This document shows, piece by piece, positions 33,186 through 42,668 of a stretch of 64,000 nucleotides of DNA. The DNA is from CAJJDF01 sp965657945 (GTDB lineage: Bacteria > Bacteroidota > Bacteroidia > Flavobacteriales_D > CAJJDF01). Under the pieces are notes generated by a model. The model saw nothing but the letters and a program-made list of their open reading frames with translations, ran no database searches and was not told where the DNA came from. The position numbers and the translations under genes are program-made. The stretch lies in assembly GCA_965657945.1 (NCBI GenBank), contig CBFHPW010000004.1, forward strand, positions 65,339-129,338, written 5' to 3'. Position 1 is the stretch's first letter, and each line of letters begins with the position of its first letter.

Positions 33186-35735
33186 TTATTCAGAACTTTT
33201 TTTCTTTCTGCTCTTTTTGGGTTTGATTACAATCTCTTCTTTTTTTGTGTCGTAATCTACTACCAATTTATCTCCATCACCTATTTCATGTTGTATAATT
33301 TGTTCAGCCAAAGGGTCTTCCAAGTATTTTTGAATTGAACGTTTTAAGGGTCTTGCTCCATATTTTGAGTCATATCCTTTGTCAGCAATAAAATCTTTCG
33401 CTTGATCTGTCAGTTCGATATTGAAACCAAGTTCATCTATTCTCTTGTATAATTTAGATAATTCGATATCAATAATTTTATGAATATCTTCTTTGCTCAA
33501 TGAATTGAATAATATCAAATCATCGATTCTGTTAAGGAATTCTGGCGCAAAAGCCTTTTTCAAAGCGGATTGGATAACAGCTTGAGTGTCTTTATCAACG
33601 CTATCTTTTTTTGCTTTCGTTCCAAACCCAACACCAGTTCCAAAATCTTGCAGCTGACGAGCCCCAATATTCGATGTCATAATGATTACCGTATTCCTAA
33701 AATCAATTTTTCTTCCTAGGCTATCTGTAAGCTGTCCGTCATCAAGAGCTTGCAACAACAAGTTGAATACATCTGGATGTGCTTTTTCAATTTCATCCAA
33801 CAAAATAATAGAGTAGGGCTTTCTTCTTACTTTTTCCGTCAATTGACCACCCTCTTCGTATCCCACATATCCCGGAGGAGCTCCTACTAGTCTGGAAACA
33901 GAGAATTTCTCCATGTATTCACTCATGTCGATACGAATAAGAGATTCTTCGGTATCGAATAAGTATTTTGCTAATTCTTTGGCTAACTGTGTTTTACCCA
34001 CACCAGTTGGACCCAAAAAGATAAATGAGCCAATTGGCTTGTTTGGATCTTTTAGTCCTGCTCTGTTTCTCTGAATGGCTTTTACAATCTTCTTAATTGC
34101 ATCGTCTTGACCAATCACAGTCCCTTTCAAGTTGGTAGCCATTTCTTTCAAACGACCCGTTTCTTTCTCGGCAACACGCTGCACTGGGATTCCAGTCATC
34201 ATAGAGACAACCTCCGCAACATTTTCTTCCGACACAACTTCACGGTCGTTTTCCGTTTCTTCTTCCCACTTTTTCTTTTCAATCTCAAGTTTTTCTTGAA
34301 GTTGTCTTTCTTCGTCTCTCAACTGAGCAGCCTCCTCATATTTCTGTCTTTTAACAACAGAAGATTTCTTTTCTTTAATATCTTCAATTGCTTTTTCTAC
34401 TTCAATAATAGCTTGCGGTACATTGATGTTGGTAATGTGAACACGGGAACCCACTTCATCCATTGCATCAATTGCCTTGTCTGGCAAAAACCTGTCAGTC
34501 ATATACCTCGCTGTAAGTTTGACACAGGATTCAATAGCTTCTGGAGTATATGTTACCAAGTGGTGATCTTCATATCTGTTTTTGATGTTATTTAAGATTT
34601 CAATGGTTTCCTCCACTGTCGTTGGCTCTACCAATACTTTTTGGAAACGTCTTTCGAGCGCCCCATCTTTCTCTATGTATTGTCTGTATTCGTCAAGAGT
34701 AGTTGCTCCAATTACTTGTATTTCACCTCTTGCCAAGGCTGGTTTAAACATGTTGGAGGCATCCATCGATCCCGAAGCACCTCCAGCGCCAATAATGGTG
34801 TGGATTTCATCAATAAACAAAATAACATCTGGAGATTTCTCCAATTCATTCATTAGAGCTTTCATTCTCTCTTCAAATTGTCCTCGGTACTTCGTGCCAG
34901 CAACCAATGAAGTTAAATCAAGCGATACAATTCGCTTATCGAACAACACTCGAGATACTTTTCTTTGTACAATTCTTAAAGCTAATCCCTCTGCAATAGC
35001 AGATTTACCAACTCCGGGCTCCCCAATTAAAATGGGGTTGTTCTTTTTTCTTCGGCTCAATATCTGAGAAACTCTCTCGATTTCATCTTGTCTTCCAACA
35101 ACGGGGTCTAACTTTCCTTCTTCGGCAAATTTCGTTAAATCTCTTCCAAAATTATCGAGAACAGGTGTCTTTGATTTTGACGAAGAGCCCGATTTTCTTG
35201 ACCCAGAACCTCCTCTTCCAGAAAAATCTCCGCTTTCTTCCTCACTCGATCCTTCACCCGAGTCTGGAAAACTGGCTTGGACATCTTCTACTGAGTCCAA
35301 ATTTTGTTCGTCTTCAAATTCTTGTTTAATCATATCGTAATTAATGTCATTGTTTTCCAAAACTTTTGCTGCAATATTGTCATTGTTTTTTAAAATTGAC
35401 AGAAGCAAATGCTCGGTTCCTATTTTTTCACTTCGCATCACTTTAGCTTCTAAATACATCATTTTAAGTATTTTTTCTGCTTGTTTCAACAAAGGAATAT
35501 TCCCTAGAGAAACGGACATAACTGAAGTTGGCTTTGCAATCTTCTCAATTTCGTTTCTTAAGTCTTTTAGTTCTATTCCAAGTCTTTTAATTGCTTTTAT
35601 TGCAGAACCTTCTCCTTCTCTTATTAATCCAAGTAATAAATGTTCTGCTCCTATATAATCGTGGCCTAGTCGCAATGCTTCTTCTCTCGAAAAAGAAATC
35701 ACATCATTGACTCTCGGTGAAAAATTTGCTTCCAT
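33186..35735 (-). CDS. clpC: ATP-dependent Clp protease ATP-binding subunit ClpC
   Basis: An 849-residue AAA+ unfoldase that delivers substrates to ClpP. Features in order: the repeated Clp N-domain (residues 1-150), a serine-rich linker (about 160-195), AAA-1 with Walker A GEPGVGKS and Walker B VILFIDEIHT, a UVR/coiled-coil middle domain (KYEEAAQLRDEE), AAA-2 with GPTGVGKT and IILLDEIEKAHP, and the C-terminal D2-small domain. The middle domain and length separate ClpC from ClpB and ClpA. It is divergent from gyrA. The leader on the minus strand contains a short palindrome (AAGGA-TTTTG-TCCTT at 35747-35766). Confidence 0.95.
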   Translation of the reverse strand: MEANFSPRVNDVISFSREEALRLGHDYIGAEHLLLGLIREGEGSAIKAIKRLGIELKDLRNEIEKIAKPTSVMSVSLGNIPLLKQAEKILKMMYLEAKVMRSEKIGTEHLLLSILKNNDNIAAKVLENNDINYDMIKQEFEDEQNLDSVEDVQASFPDSGEGSSEEESGDFSGRGGSGSRKSGSSSKSKTPVLDNFGRDLTKFAEEGKLDPVVGRQDEIERVSQILSRRKKNNPILIGEPGVGKSAIAEGLALRIVQRKVSRVLFDKRIVSLDLTSLVAGTKYRGQFEERMKALMNELEKSPDVILFIDEIHTIIGAGGASGSMDASNMFKPALARGEIQVIGATTLDEYRQYIEKDGALERRFQKVLVEPTTVEETIEILNNIKNRYEDHHLVTYTPEAIESCVKLTARYMTDRFLPDKAIDAMDEVGSRVHITNINVPQAIIEVEKAIEDIKEKKSSVVKRQKYEEAAQLRDEERQLQEKLEIEKKKWEEETENDREVVSEENVAEVVSMMTGIPVQRVAEKETGRLKEMATNLKGTVIGQDDAIKKIVKAIQRNRAGLKDPNKPIGSFIFLGPTGVGKTQLAKELAKYLFDTEESLIRIDMSEYMEKFSVSRLVGAPPGYVGYEEGGQLTEKVRRKPYSIILLDEIEKAHPDVFNLLLQALDDGQLTDSLGRKIDFRNTVIIMTSNIGARQLQDFGTGVGFGTKAKKDSVDKDTQAVIQSALKKAFAPEFLNRIDDLILFNSLSKEDIHKIIDIELSKLYKRIDELGFNIELTDQAKDFIADKGYDSKYGARPLKRSIQKYLEDPLAEQIIQHEIGDGDKLVVDYDTKKEEIVIKPKKSRKKKSSE

Positions 35736-35983
35736 AATAGTTTAGTTTTAAAGGATTTTGTCCTTCTAATAAAAGTAGTTTTTTATTCTTTATAGCAAAT
35801 AATATTCCAATCCCATTATCAACATATTTTTGTTAGTAATTAGAAGTTGAAGTATTAAGGTAAAAAGGTTTCAAAATTGTACTTTCGAGAGGTTAAAGAA
35901 CGACTAGAAGGCACGATGTATATTGCTTAAGAAAATGTTCTTTATTCGAAGTTAAACCGATTATAAATAAAATTCAAGTCTAA

Positions 35984-38518
35984 ATGGCAGGAGGGAAAAT
36001 TATTCAAATAAATATTGACGAAGAAATGAAGTCAGCCTACATTGATTATTCAATGTCGGTTATTGTTTCTAGAGCATTACCAGATGTAAGAGATGGATTA
36101 AAACCGGTACACAGAAGAGTGTTGTACGGAATGTTAGATTTAGGAGTAACTGCGGGAAAAGCGCACAAAAAGTCAGCAAGAATTGTAGGGGAAGTATTGG
36201 GGAAGTATCATCCGCACGGTGATACATCTGTCTACGATACCATGGTTCGTATGGCTCAAGATTGGTCGTTGCGTTATCCTTTGGTTGATGGACAAGGAAA
36301 CTTTGGATCCATTGATGGAGATAATCCAGCCGCAATGAGATATACCGAAGCAAGGTTGAGGAAAATTGCAGAAGAAATGTTGAATGATATCGACAAAGAA
36401 ACGGTTGATTTTTCTCCAAACTTTGATGATTCATTGATGGAGCCGACCGTGCTCCCAACCAAAATACCAGGTTTGTTGGTGAATGGAGGAAGTGGAATTG
36501 CTGTAGGAATGGCAACAAATATGGCGCCTCACAACCTTTCGGAGACTGTAGATGCAACTATTGCTTACATTGACAATAGAGATATTGAGATTTCTGAATT
36601 GATGGAGCATGTTAAAGCACCGGATTTTCCAACTGGAGGTATTATTTACGGTTACGAAGGTGTAAAGCAAGCTTTTGAAACAGGAAGAGGAAGAATTGTC
36701 ATGAGAGCGAAAGCTTCTATCGAGGAGATAAGAGAAGGAAGAGAGGCAATAATTGTGACTGAAATCCCTTACCAAGTGAATAAGGGAGATATGATTAAGA
36801 AAACTGCTGATCTAGTAAATGATGAAAAAATAACAGGTATTTCCGATATTAGAGACGAATCCGATAGAAATGGAATGCGTATCGTTTATGAATTAAAAAG
36901 AGATGCAATTCCTAATGTTGTTTTAAATAAATTATTTAAATATACTGCTCTACAAACTTCATTTTCAGTAAATAACATTTGTTTAGTTGATGGAAGACCT
37001 GAGCTTCTGAACTTAAAACAACTGATCCATTACTTCGTAGAGCACAGACATGAAGTGGTTATTAGAAGAACGAAGTTTGAACTAAGAAAAGCAGAAGAAA
37101 GAGCGCATATCTTAGAAGGATTGATCATTGCTTCGGATAACATTGATGAGGTAATCAAATTAATAAGAGCATCAAAAAGTCCAGACGAGGCAAGAGATAA
37201 ATTAATAGAAAGATTCAATTTATCAGAAATACAGTCGAGAGCCATTGTTGAAATGAGGTTGAGACAACTGACAGGACTTGAGCAAGACAAATTAAGAGCA
37301 GAGTTCGATGAATTGATGAAGACAATTGCCGACTTGAAAGATATCCTTGAAAATGAAGACAGAAGAATGTCAATTATTAAGGAAGAATTAGCGCAGATAA
37401 AAGATAAATATGGAGATGACAGAAGATCAGTAATTGAATATTCTGCCAACGAGATGAGAATTGAAGATTTAATCCCAGACAATGAAGTGGTGGTAACTAT
37501 TTCTCATGCTGGATACATCAAAAGAACTTCATTGTCAGAATACAGAGTTCAAAATAGAGGTGGAGTTGGGTCCAAAGGAAGTCAAACGAGAGACAAGGAT
37601 TTTATACAAGAACTTTTTGTAGCGACTAACCACAATTATTTATTGGTATTCACTGAGAAAGGTAAATGTTTTTGGATGAGAGTCTTTGAGATTCCAGAAG
37701 GAGGAAAAACTTCAAAAGGAAGAGCGATTCAAAACCTAATCAATATCGAACAAGATGATAAGGTAATGGCTTACATCAACACACAGGATTTAAAAGATGA
37801 AGATTACATCAAAAACAACTTCATTATCATGTGTACAAAAAAGGGTGTAATTAAGAAAACTACCTTGGAATCATATTCTAGACCTAGAACAAATGGAATT
37901 AATGCTATTACAATTAGAGAGGATGACCAACTTCTAGAGGCTAAAATAACAAACGGTACAAATGAAATCATGATGGCCCTGAAATCAGGAAAAGCAATCC
38001 GATTTAACGAGCAAGATGTTCGTTCAATGGGAAGAACAGCTTCTGGTGTAAGAGGAATTAGATTGACTGATGAGAAGAAGGATGAAGTAGTAGGAATGAT
38101 TTGTGTGGAAGATGAAACGGCAAATGTAATGGTTGTCTCTGAAAATGGATATGGAAAGCGTTCGGTAATCTCTGATTATAGAATTACGAAAAGAGGAGGA
38201 AAGGGTGTTAAGACAATTAACATCAGTGATAAAACAGGCCAATTAATTTCGATTAAAAATGTGGTAGATGAAGATGATCTTATGATTATTAACAAATCGG
38301 GGATTGTTATTAGGCTTAAAATTTCTGGATTGAGAGTAATGGGTAGAGCTACTCAAGGTGTGCGACTGATCAATCTGAAAGGAAATGACTCCATTGCAGC
38401 GGTTGCCAAAATTGTTGGTGGGGGCGAAGAAGACGAAGAAGCAGACGAAGTAGTGGATTTGTCAGGTACAGAGCTGGAAGGAGATGATTCTCCAAACAGT
38501 GATGACTCTGAAGAATAA
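35984..38518 (+). CDS. gyrA: DNA gyrase subunit A
   Basis: An 844-residue subunit that breaks and rejoins DNA; with GyrB it introduces negative supercoils. The catalytic Tyr120 is in AAMRYTEARL, and the winged-helix segment carries the quinolone-determining region HPHGDTSVYDTM. The residue matching E. coli Ser83 is Thr81 and that matching Asp87 is Asp85. The C-terminal pinwheel ends with an acidic tail (EEDEEADEVVD ... SDDSEE). The GyrA-box is QNRGGVGSKG, a variant that still marks a gyrase and not topo IV. A long leader and a terminator frame the gene. Confidence 0.96.
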   Translation: MAGGKIIQINIDEEMKSAYIDYSMSVIVSRALPDVRDGLKPVHRRVLYGMLDLGVTAGKAHKKSARIVGEVLGKYHPHGDTSVYDTMVRMAQDWSLRYPLVDGQGNFGSIDGDNPAAMRYTEARLRKIAEEMLNDIDKETVDFSPNFDDSLMEPTVLPTKIPGLLVNGGSGIAVGMATNMAPHNLSETVDATIAYIDNRDIEISELMEHVKAPDFPTGGIIYGYEGVKQAFETGRGRIVMRAKASIEEIREGREAIIVTEIPYQVNKGDMIKKTADLVNDEKITGISDIRDESDRNGMRIVYELKRDAIPNVVLNKLFKYTALQTSFSVNNICLVDGRPELLNLKQLIHYFVEHRHEVVIRRTKFELRKAEERAHILEGLIIASDNIDEVIKLIRASKSPDEARDKLIERFNLSEIQSRAIVEMRLRQLTGLEQDKLRAEFDELMKTIADLKDILENEDRRMSIIKEELAQIKDKYGDDRRSVIEYSANEMRIEDLIPDNEVVVTISHAGYIKRTSLSEYRVQNRGGVGSKGSQTRDKDFIQELFVATNHNYLLVFTEKGKCFWMRVFEIPEGGKTSKGRAIQNLINIEQDDKVMAYINTQDLKDEDYIKNNFIIMCTKKGVIKKTTLESYSRPRTNGINAITIREDDQLLEAKITNGTNEIMMALKSGKAIRFNEQDVRSMGRTASGVRGIRLTDEKKDEVVGMICVEDETANVMVVSENGYGKRSVISDYRITKRGGKGVKTINISDKTGQLISIKNVVDEDDLMIINKSGIVIRLKISGLRVMGRATQGVRLINLKGNDSIAAVAKIVGGGEEDEEADEVVDLSGTELEGDDSPNSDDSEE

Positions 38519-38538
38519 ATTGTATTTTTTTTAGTAGT

Positions 38539-38570
38539 AAGGCTTGTTTCTAAGGAATCAAGCCTTTTTT
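38539..38570 (+). terminator. Terminator of gyrA
   Basis: AAGGCTTG (38539-38546) pairs with CAAGCCTT (38559-38566), followed by T to 38570. Confidence 0.85.
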
Positions 38571-38583
38571 GTTGAAGTCAAAT

Positions 38584-38615
38584 TTTGCAAGGAAATGGAA
38601 ACATTGTTATATTTG
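38584..38615 (+). promoter_or_regulatory. Strong promoter of the exported TPR gene
   Basis: TTTG (38584-38587), a 20-bp spacer and TATATTTG (38608-38615) match the Bacteroidota consensus in full. The start codon is at 38744, so the mRNA leader would be about 120 nt, much longer than elsewhere in this window. Confidence 0.75.
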
Positions 38616-38743
38616 TAGAGAGTCAAAATATGTTAAATATTTCATAATCATAAACTATGGAGGTGTTTGGCAATGTTCTTGAAAAAAAACTTTATGCAAT
38701 CGTTTAAAATTTGCATCTAATAAATAAAACTAAAAACACAACC

Positions 38744-39868
38744 ATGAAAAAGAATTTAGTAATTGTCACTATGATAATGGGAACTGCAGTTGCAGGATTT
38801 TCTCAAAAAAAGAATGTTACGTCAGCAATAATGTTAGCAAAGAAAAATCAGTTTGTGAAAGCTAAACCCTACATTGATAAGGCAATTGAAAACGAAGACA
38901 CACGAACAAAAGCGAAAACTTGGAGTTGGAAAGCTGCAATTTACGCAGGGATAGCAGGAATGAAATCGGAAGAAGCTATGAAAATTAAAGAATCGATGGA
39001 TGTTTCAGCAGAAGTAGTAAATGCATTGATAAAAACGAAAGAGTACGATAAGAAGGGATACTACAAAAATGATTTAATAAAAATCGCTGGTCCAATGTAT
39101 AACGGTAGTCTGAATGGTGGGATTGAAGCTTACAACAACCAAGATTACAAGAAGGCTTTTTCTAGCTTTACGGCTTCTCAGGTTTATGGAGATATTATAG
39201 GTTTAGTAGATACAATTGGAGCTTACAATGCCGGAATGTCTGCAGTTTTGATTGAAAATTATGAAGCGGCAGAGTTAAACTATAAGAAATGTATAGAATA
39301 TGGATACGGAGGAGCCGATGTGTATTTGAAGTTGGCTGATGCATACAAGAAAATGGGAGCAACAGAAAAAGCGAATGCTACCATTGCAGAAGCAAAAACA
39401 AAGTTCAAAGGAGATCCTGCTGTCATTTTAAATGAAGCTCAAATATTTGCGGATAATAAAGAGTATGACAAAGCAAAAGCCTCGTTAGAAGATGCTTTAA
39501 AAAACGATCCAAGTAATTTTCAGTTGCAATATGCAGCAGCTATTATTTATTCGAATATGGAACTATTCGATGCTGCAATAGTTGCTTATGAAAAAGCTTT
39601 GGCATTGAAACCTGAAATGGAAGAATTAAAAAGTGACATGGCGATTGTTCATTATAATAAGATTGTTATTATGAACGAAGAAATGAATAAAATCGATTAT
39701 ACGGAAACTGCGAAATATGATAAGGCAAAAGCTGAAAGGGATGCCTACATTACAGAGATATTACCAATGATTGAAGCGAGATACAAAGATGACAGTTCCG
39801 CATCGATGAAAAGAATTTTGAACAACTTGTACGGACTTACTGGTCAAACTGACAAAAGAATAAAATAA
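38744..39868 (+). CDS. Exported tetratricopeptide repeat protein
   Basis: A 374-residue protein with a signal peptide (about residues 1-21, MKKNLVIVT ... AVAGFSQ), so it is periplasmic. Several TPR units follow (AYKKMGATEKANATIAEA, AKASLEDALKNDPSNFQLQ, AIVAYEKALALKPEMEE). The frame is open 33 bp further upstream, but the ATG at 38744 directly precedes the signal peptide. It is monocistronic between a full-consensus promoter and a strong terminator. Its role is unknown; such TPR proteins usually hold protein complexes together in the envelope. Confidence 0.85.
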   Translation: MKKNLVIVTMIMGTAVAGFSQKKNVTSAIMLAKKNQFVKAKPYIDKAIENEDTRTKAKTWSWKAAIYAGIAGMKSEEAMKIKESMDVSAEVVNALIKTKEYDKKGYYKNDLIKIAGPMYNGSLNGGIEAYNNQDYKKAFSSFTASQVYGDIIGLVDTIGAYNAGMSAVLIENYEAAELNYKKCIEYGYGGADVYLKLADAYKKMGATEKANATIAEAKTKFKGDPAVILNEAQIFADNKEYDKAKASLEDALKNDPSNFQLQYAAAIIYSNMELFDAAIVAYEKALALKPEMEELKSDMAIVHYNKIVIMNEEMNKIDYTETAKYDKAKAERDAYITEILPMIEARYKDDSSASMKRILNNLYGLTGQTDKRIK

Positions 39869-39892
39869 GACTATGTGTTTTTTACCAAAGAG

Positions 39893-39926
39893 AAGAGCGA
39901 TTAATGACTGTTAATCGCTCTTTTTT
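39893..39926 (+). terminator. Terminator of the exported TPR gene
   Basis: AAGAGCGATTAA (39893-39904) pairs with TTAATCGCTCTT (39911-39922), a 12-bp perfect stem followed by T. Confidence 0.9.
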
Positions 39927-40080
39927 GTGAGATTTAAAAAAGGGCATAGCTATCAACGAGGAATACTAACATTTTTAATTTTTTAATACTTAATTACTTA
40001 CTTTCTAATAGAAACATCCTAATTATTTTTTTGAGTTTACTTTATTTTTTCAAATTCAATAAATAATGCTAAGTTTAACT

Positions 40081-40481
40081 ATGTACTTTCATAAATTTCA
40101 TCAGTTAATTTGTTGCGTACTTGCAATTTTTATTTTCATTTCTGCAACGGGGATAAGTTTAAACCTCCATTATTGCGGGGAAGAAGTATTTGATTACGCA
40201 CTTTTTGGTGAAGCCAGTTTTCGTGTAAAAAGAATAAAATAGCAAATGAAGGAATTTCCATGGCACATCATTCTGGGTGTTGTTCTTTTAAACATTTCAA
40301 AATAGAAACCTCTGACAATTATAAGTTTTCTGATAGTGACAAAGAATCTAATCTAAATTTTGATTTAACTTTTACTAAAATATTTACTGAGACTTTAGTA
40401 GAGAAATCTATTTTTGCAGTCAATAATAGCATATACCCTCCACCCGGCCAGATAAAAAAAATACTATTTATCTTAATATAG
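40081..40481 (+). pseudogene. HYC_CC_PP family protein, split by a -1 frameshift
   Basis: Two overlapping frames together give one HYC_CC_PP-type protein of about 133 aa. The first frame (40081-40242) has a hydrophobic N-terminal segment (residues 9-27, possible signal peptide or membrane anchor) and the LHYCGEE motif, then runs into TAG. The second frame, open from 40212 to 40481, carries SCKK, HHSGCCSFK, and near its end YPPPGQIKK. The shift point is a T4 run at 40218-40221; one added T, or a -1 slip, joins both into ...GEASFSCKK.... The three motifs (HYC, CC, PP) name a Bacteroidota family that I recall beside copper-related genes. Mutation, sequencing error or programmed slippage are all possible. 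Confidence 0.7.
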
Positions 40482-40553
40482 AATCATTACTTATTTGATT
40501 TATTTAGCTACCTTTATTTTGGATAAACCCATTATACAGTAATAATCTTCACC

Positions 40554-40561
40554 TATTTTTG
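40554..40561 (+). promoter_or_regulatory. -7 promoter box before the MbnP gene
   Basis: TATTTTTG fits TANNTTTG and lies 19 nt before the ATG at 40581. It may start a transcript covering MbnP and the three di-haem genes. No good -33 element is visible. Confidence 0.35.
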
Positions 40562-40580
40562 GGTGTGTAAATCAAATAAA

Positions 40581-41552
40581 ATGAGAAAAAATATACTATT
40601 AATTGCTCTGTTACTTTCAGGTATTGTAGCAGTTGCTCAAACAAAATTAAGTTTAAAAATAAACCACAAATTAGGTTCTTCTGCCTTTGCATATAATGCG
40701 GCACATACCAATAACTTAGGAAACTCTTTAGATATAAATAGACTACAATATTATTTAACTGTAGTTTCAATTACTCATGATGGAGGAACAGTAAGGAACA
40801 TTGATAAAGTACTATTAGTTGATGCCAATACTACTGTATTAGACTCTCTAACCTCAATGAATATTAATACGTTAGAAAGTGTGACAATTGCGGTAGGTGT
40901 AAAACCTTCACTTAATCATTTAGACCCATCAACTTACAGTTCTTCGCATCCATTGGCACCTAAATCTCCAAGTATGCATTGGGGTTGGACTCCGGGATAT
41001 AGGTTTGTAGCTTTAGAAGGGAAGGGAGGGGTTTCAAGTCCTTCACAGGTTTATGAAATACACTCTTTAGGAGATGTAAGTTATTTTAATACCACAATTA
41101 CAACTGCAGGTGTAACTAACTCTGGAGAAAAGATAATTGAACTAAATGCTGATTATCTTGAGGCATTAAGAGACATTGATGTCACTTCTGGAATTCTAGA
41201 ACATGGAGAAACTTCTACCAATAAAAAGATGTTATCAAATTTTAGAGATTTCGTATTTACTTCAGTAGAAGGAAACCCTTCTGTAGGAATTGAAAAGATT
41301 GCTGAAAAACAGATTCAATTCAACATATCTCCTAATCCTACAAAAGTAAACCAACCATTAACTATTGATTTTGAAGAAGAAATAAAAAACGCTTCTATTA
41401 TAATTGTGGATATTAAAGGGAGAATTGTTCTACAGCAAAAAATAACTTCTAAAAGAACTGTTTTAACAAATTTAGACCAAGGAACTTACATTTGTTCTGT
41501 AAAGAAAGAGGAAATAATTCTAGGAAGTAAAAAACTTATTGTGACTAAATAA
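40581..41552 (+). CDS. MbnP-family copper-binding protein with T9SS sorting domain
   Basis: A 323-residue exported protein. A signal peptide covers residues 1-20 (MRKNILLIA ... VAVAQ). The MbnP-type domain (about 22-235) has the core motif SMHWGWTPGYRFVALEG with Trp134 and Trp136, plus scattered His (29, 42, 123, 133, 161, 208). The C-terminal 80 residues are a type A sorting domain (ISPNPTKVNQ ... GSKKLIVTK), so Sec then T9SS export is predicted. Published MbnP is a copper protein whose Trp is oxidised to kynurenine by the di-haem enzyme MbnH; three such enzymes follow here. The ATG at 40581 directly precedes the signal peptide. The exact copper ligands cannot be assigned from sequence. Confidence 0.82.
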   Translation: MRKNILLIALLLSGIVAVAQTKLSLKINHKLGSSAFAYNAAHTNNLGNSLDINRLQYYLTVVSITHDGGTVRNIDKVLLVDANTTVLDSLTSMNINTLESVTIAVGVKPSLNHLDPSTYSSSHPLAPKSPSMHWGWTPGYRFVALEGKGGVSSPSQVYEIHSLGDVSYFNTTITTAGVTNSGEKIIELNADYLEALRDIDVTSGILEHGETSTNKKMLSNFRDFVFTSVEGNPSVGIEKIAEKQIQFNISPNPTKVNQPLTIDFEEEIKNASIIIVDIKGRIVLQQKITSKRTVLTNLDQGTYICSVKKEEIILGSKKLIVTK

Positions 41553-41559
41553 AAATTAT

Positions 41560-42654
41560 ATGTTGAAAAAGAACACACTATTAATTGTAGTCATTTTCAG
41601 TATAATATATGTTACTTCTTGTAAAAAAGAAGAAGGTGCAATACCGAGTAATGTGGAGTACGATACGACTAAATATAGTTTGAGTTACGCAGGTTTAACT
41701 CCTCCCAATATTCCTGTAGATAATCCTTTATCTGTGCAAGGTGTAAAGCTTGGAAGAATGTTGTTTTACGACAAAAAACTTTCAGGTGATGGAACTTTAG
41801 CTTGTAGTTCATGTCATGCTCAGGGAACGGGGTTTTCTGATACAAATAGATTTTCAATAGGCATACAAGGTTTACCTGGAGGCAGACAAGCAATGGCAAT
41901 TGTGAATATGTTGTGGAATTCAAACCAGTTTTTCTGGGATGGTAGAGCAAATTTATTGAGAGACCAAGCTCTCTTACCTATTCAGGATCCGCTTGAAATG
42001 CATGAAACTTTACCCAATGTAGTTTCTAAACTAAATTCATCTCAAACCTATAAAGATCAGTTTTTTAGAGCATTTGGTTCAGATGAAATTAATTCTTTAA
42101 AAGTTTCAAAAGCTCTTGAACAGTTCATGAATTCTATCATTTCCAACCATAGTAAATATGATAAAGAAAAAAGAGGTGAGGTAACTTTTACAGCTTCTGA
42201 GCAAAGGGGAAAGGACTTATTTAATGAAGAGTACAATCCTTTTTTTCCAGCAACCTCAGGAGCCGATTGTGCACACTGCCATTCAGGACCTAACTTTGAA
42301 AATGACAGGTATATGAATAATGGTTTAGACTCGGATGCCGACATGATGGATGATGGGAGAATGAATGTAACCATGAACTTAACTGACAAAGGGAAATTCA
42401 AAGTAACATCACTGAGAAACATAGCCTTAACACCGCCCTACATGCATGACGGAAGATTTAGCACTCTTGAGGAAGTTGTTGATCATTACAACAGTGGCCT
42501 CGTTTATTCTTCTACTATTGATCCAGCTTTGGAAAATACAAGAACAACAGGTTTGTTTTTAACCCCACAAGATAAAATTGATTTAGTGAATTTCTTAAAA
42601 ACCCTTACCGATACAGAATTGGCAAACGATTCAAGATATAGTTCTCCATTTTAG
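41560..42654 (+). CDS. Di-haem peroxidase / MbnH-like lipoprotein 1
   Basis: A 364-residue predicted lipoprotein (lipobox VTSC, Cys21) of the CcpA/MauG/MbnH family. Two c-type haem sites are visible: Cys82-x2-Cys85-His86 and Cys237-x2-Cys240-His241. Trp126 in FFWDGRA is the residue that usually lies between the haems, and Met295 in YMHDGRF fits the sixth-ligand position of the second haem (Tyr in MauG). The family oxidises small peroxide or protein residues. It starts 7 bp after the MbnP gene and is likely its partner, modifying MbnP by tryptophan oxidation, or is a plain cytochrome c peroxidase. Confidence 0.85.
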   Translation: MLKKNTLLIVVIFSIIYVTSCKKEEGAIPSNVEYDTTKYSLSYAGLTPPNIPVDNPLSVQGVKLGRMLFYDKKLSGDGTLACSSCHAQGTGFSDTNRFSIGIQGLPGGRQAMAIVNMLWNSNQFFWDGRANLLRDQALLPIQDPLEMHETLPNVVSKLNSSQTYKDQFFRAFGSDEINSLKVSKALEQFMNSIISNHSKYDKEKRGEVTFTASEQRGKDLFNEEYNPFFPATSGADCAHCHSGPNFENDRYMNNGLDSDADMMDDGRMNVTMNLTDKGKFKVTSLRNIALTPPYMHDGRFSTLEEVVDHYNSGLVYSSTIDPALENTRTTGLFLTPQDKIDLVNFLKTLTDTELANDSRYSSPF

Positions 42655-42668
42655 TAATATAATATAGC

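Noticed and set aside
36212..36260. Thr81 at the GyrA Ser83 site as acquired quinolone resistance
   Set aside because: Thr is the natural residue at this position in many bacteria and nothing else points to selection; only susceptibility data could tell.
40260..40481. Separate 73-aa gene with CC and PP motifs
   Set aside because: It makes sense only as the second half of the frameshifted HYC_CC_PP gene, with which it shares length and motif order.
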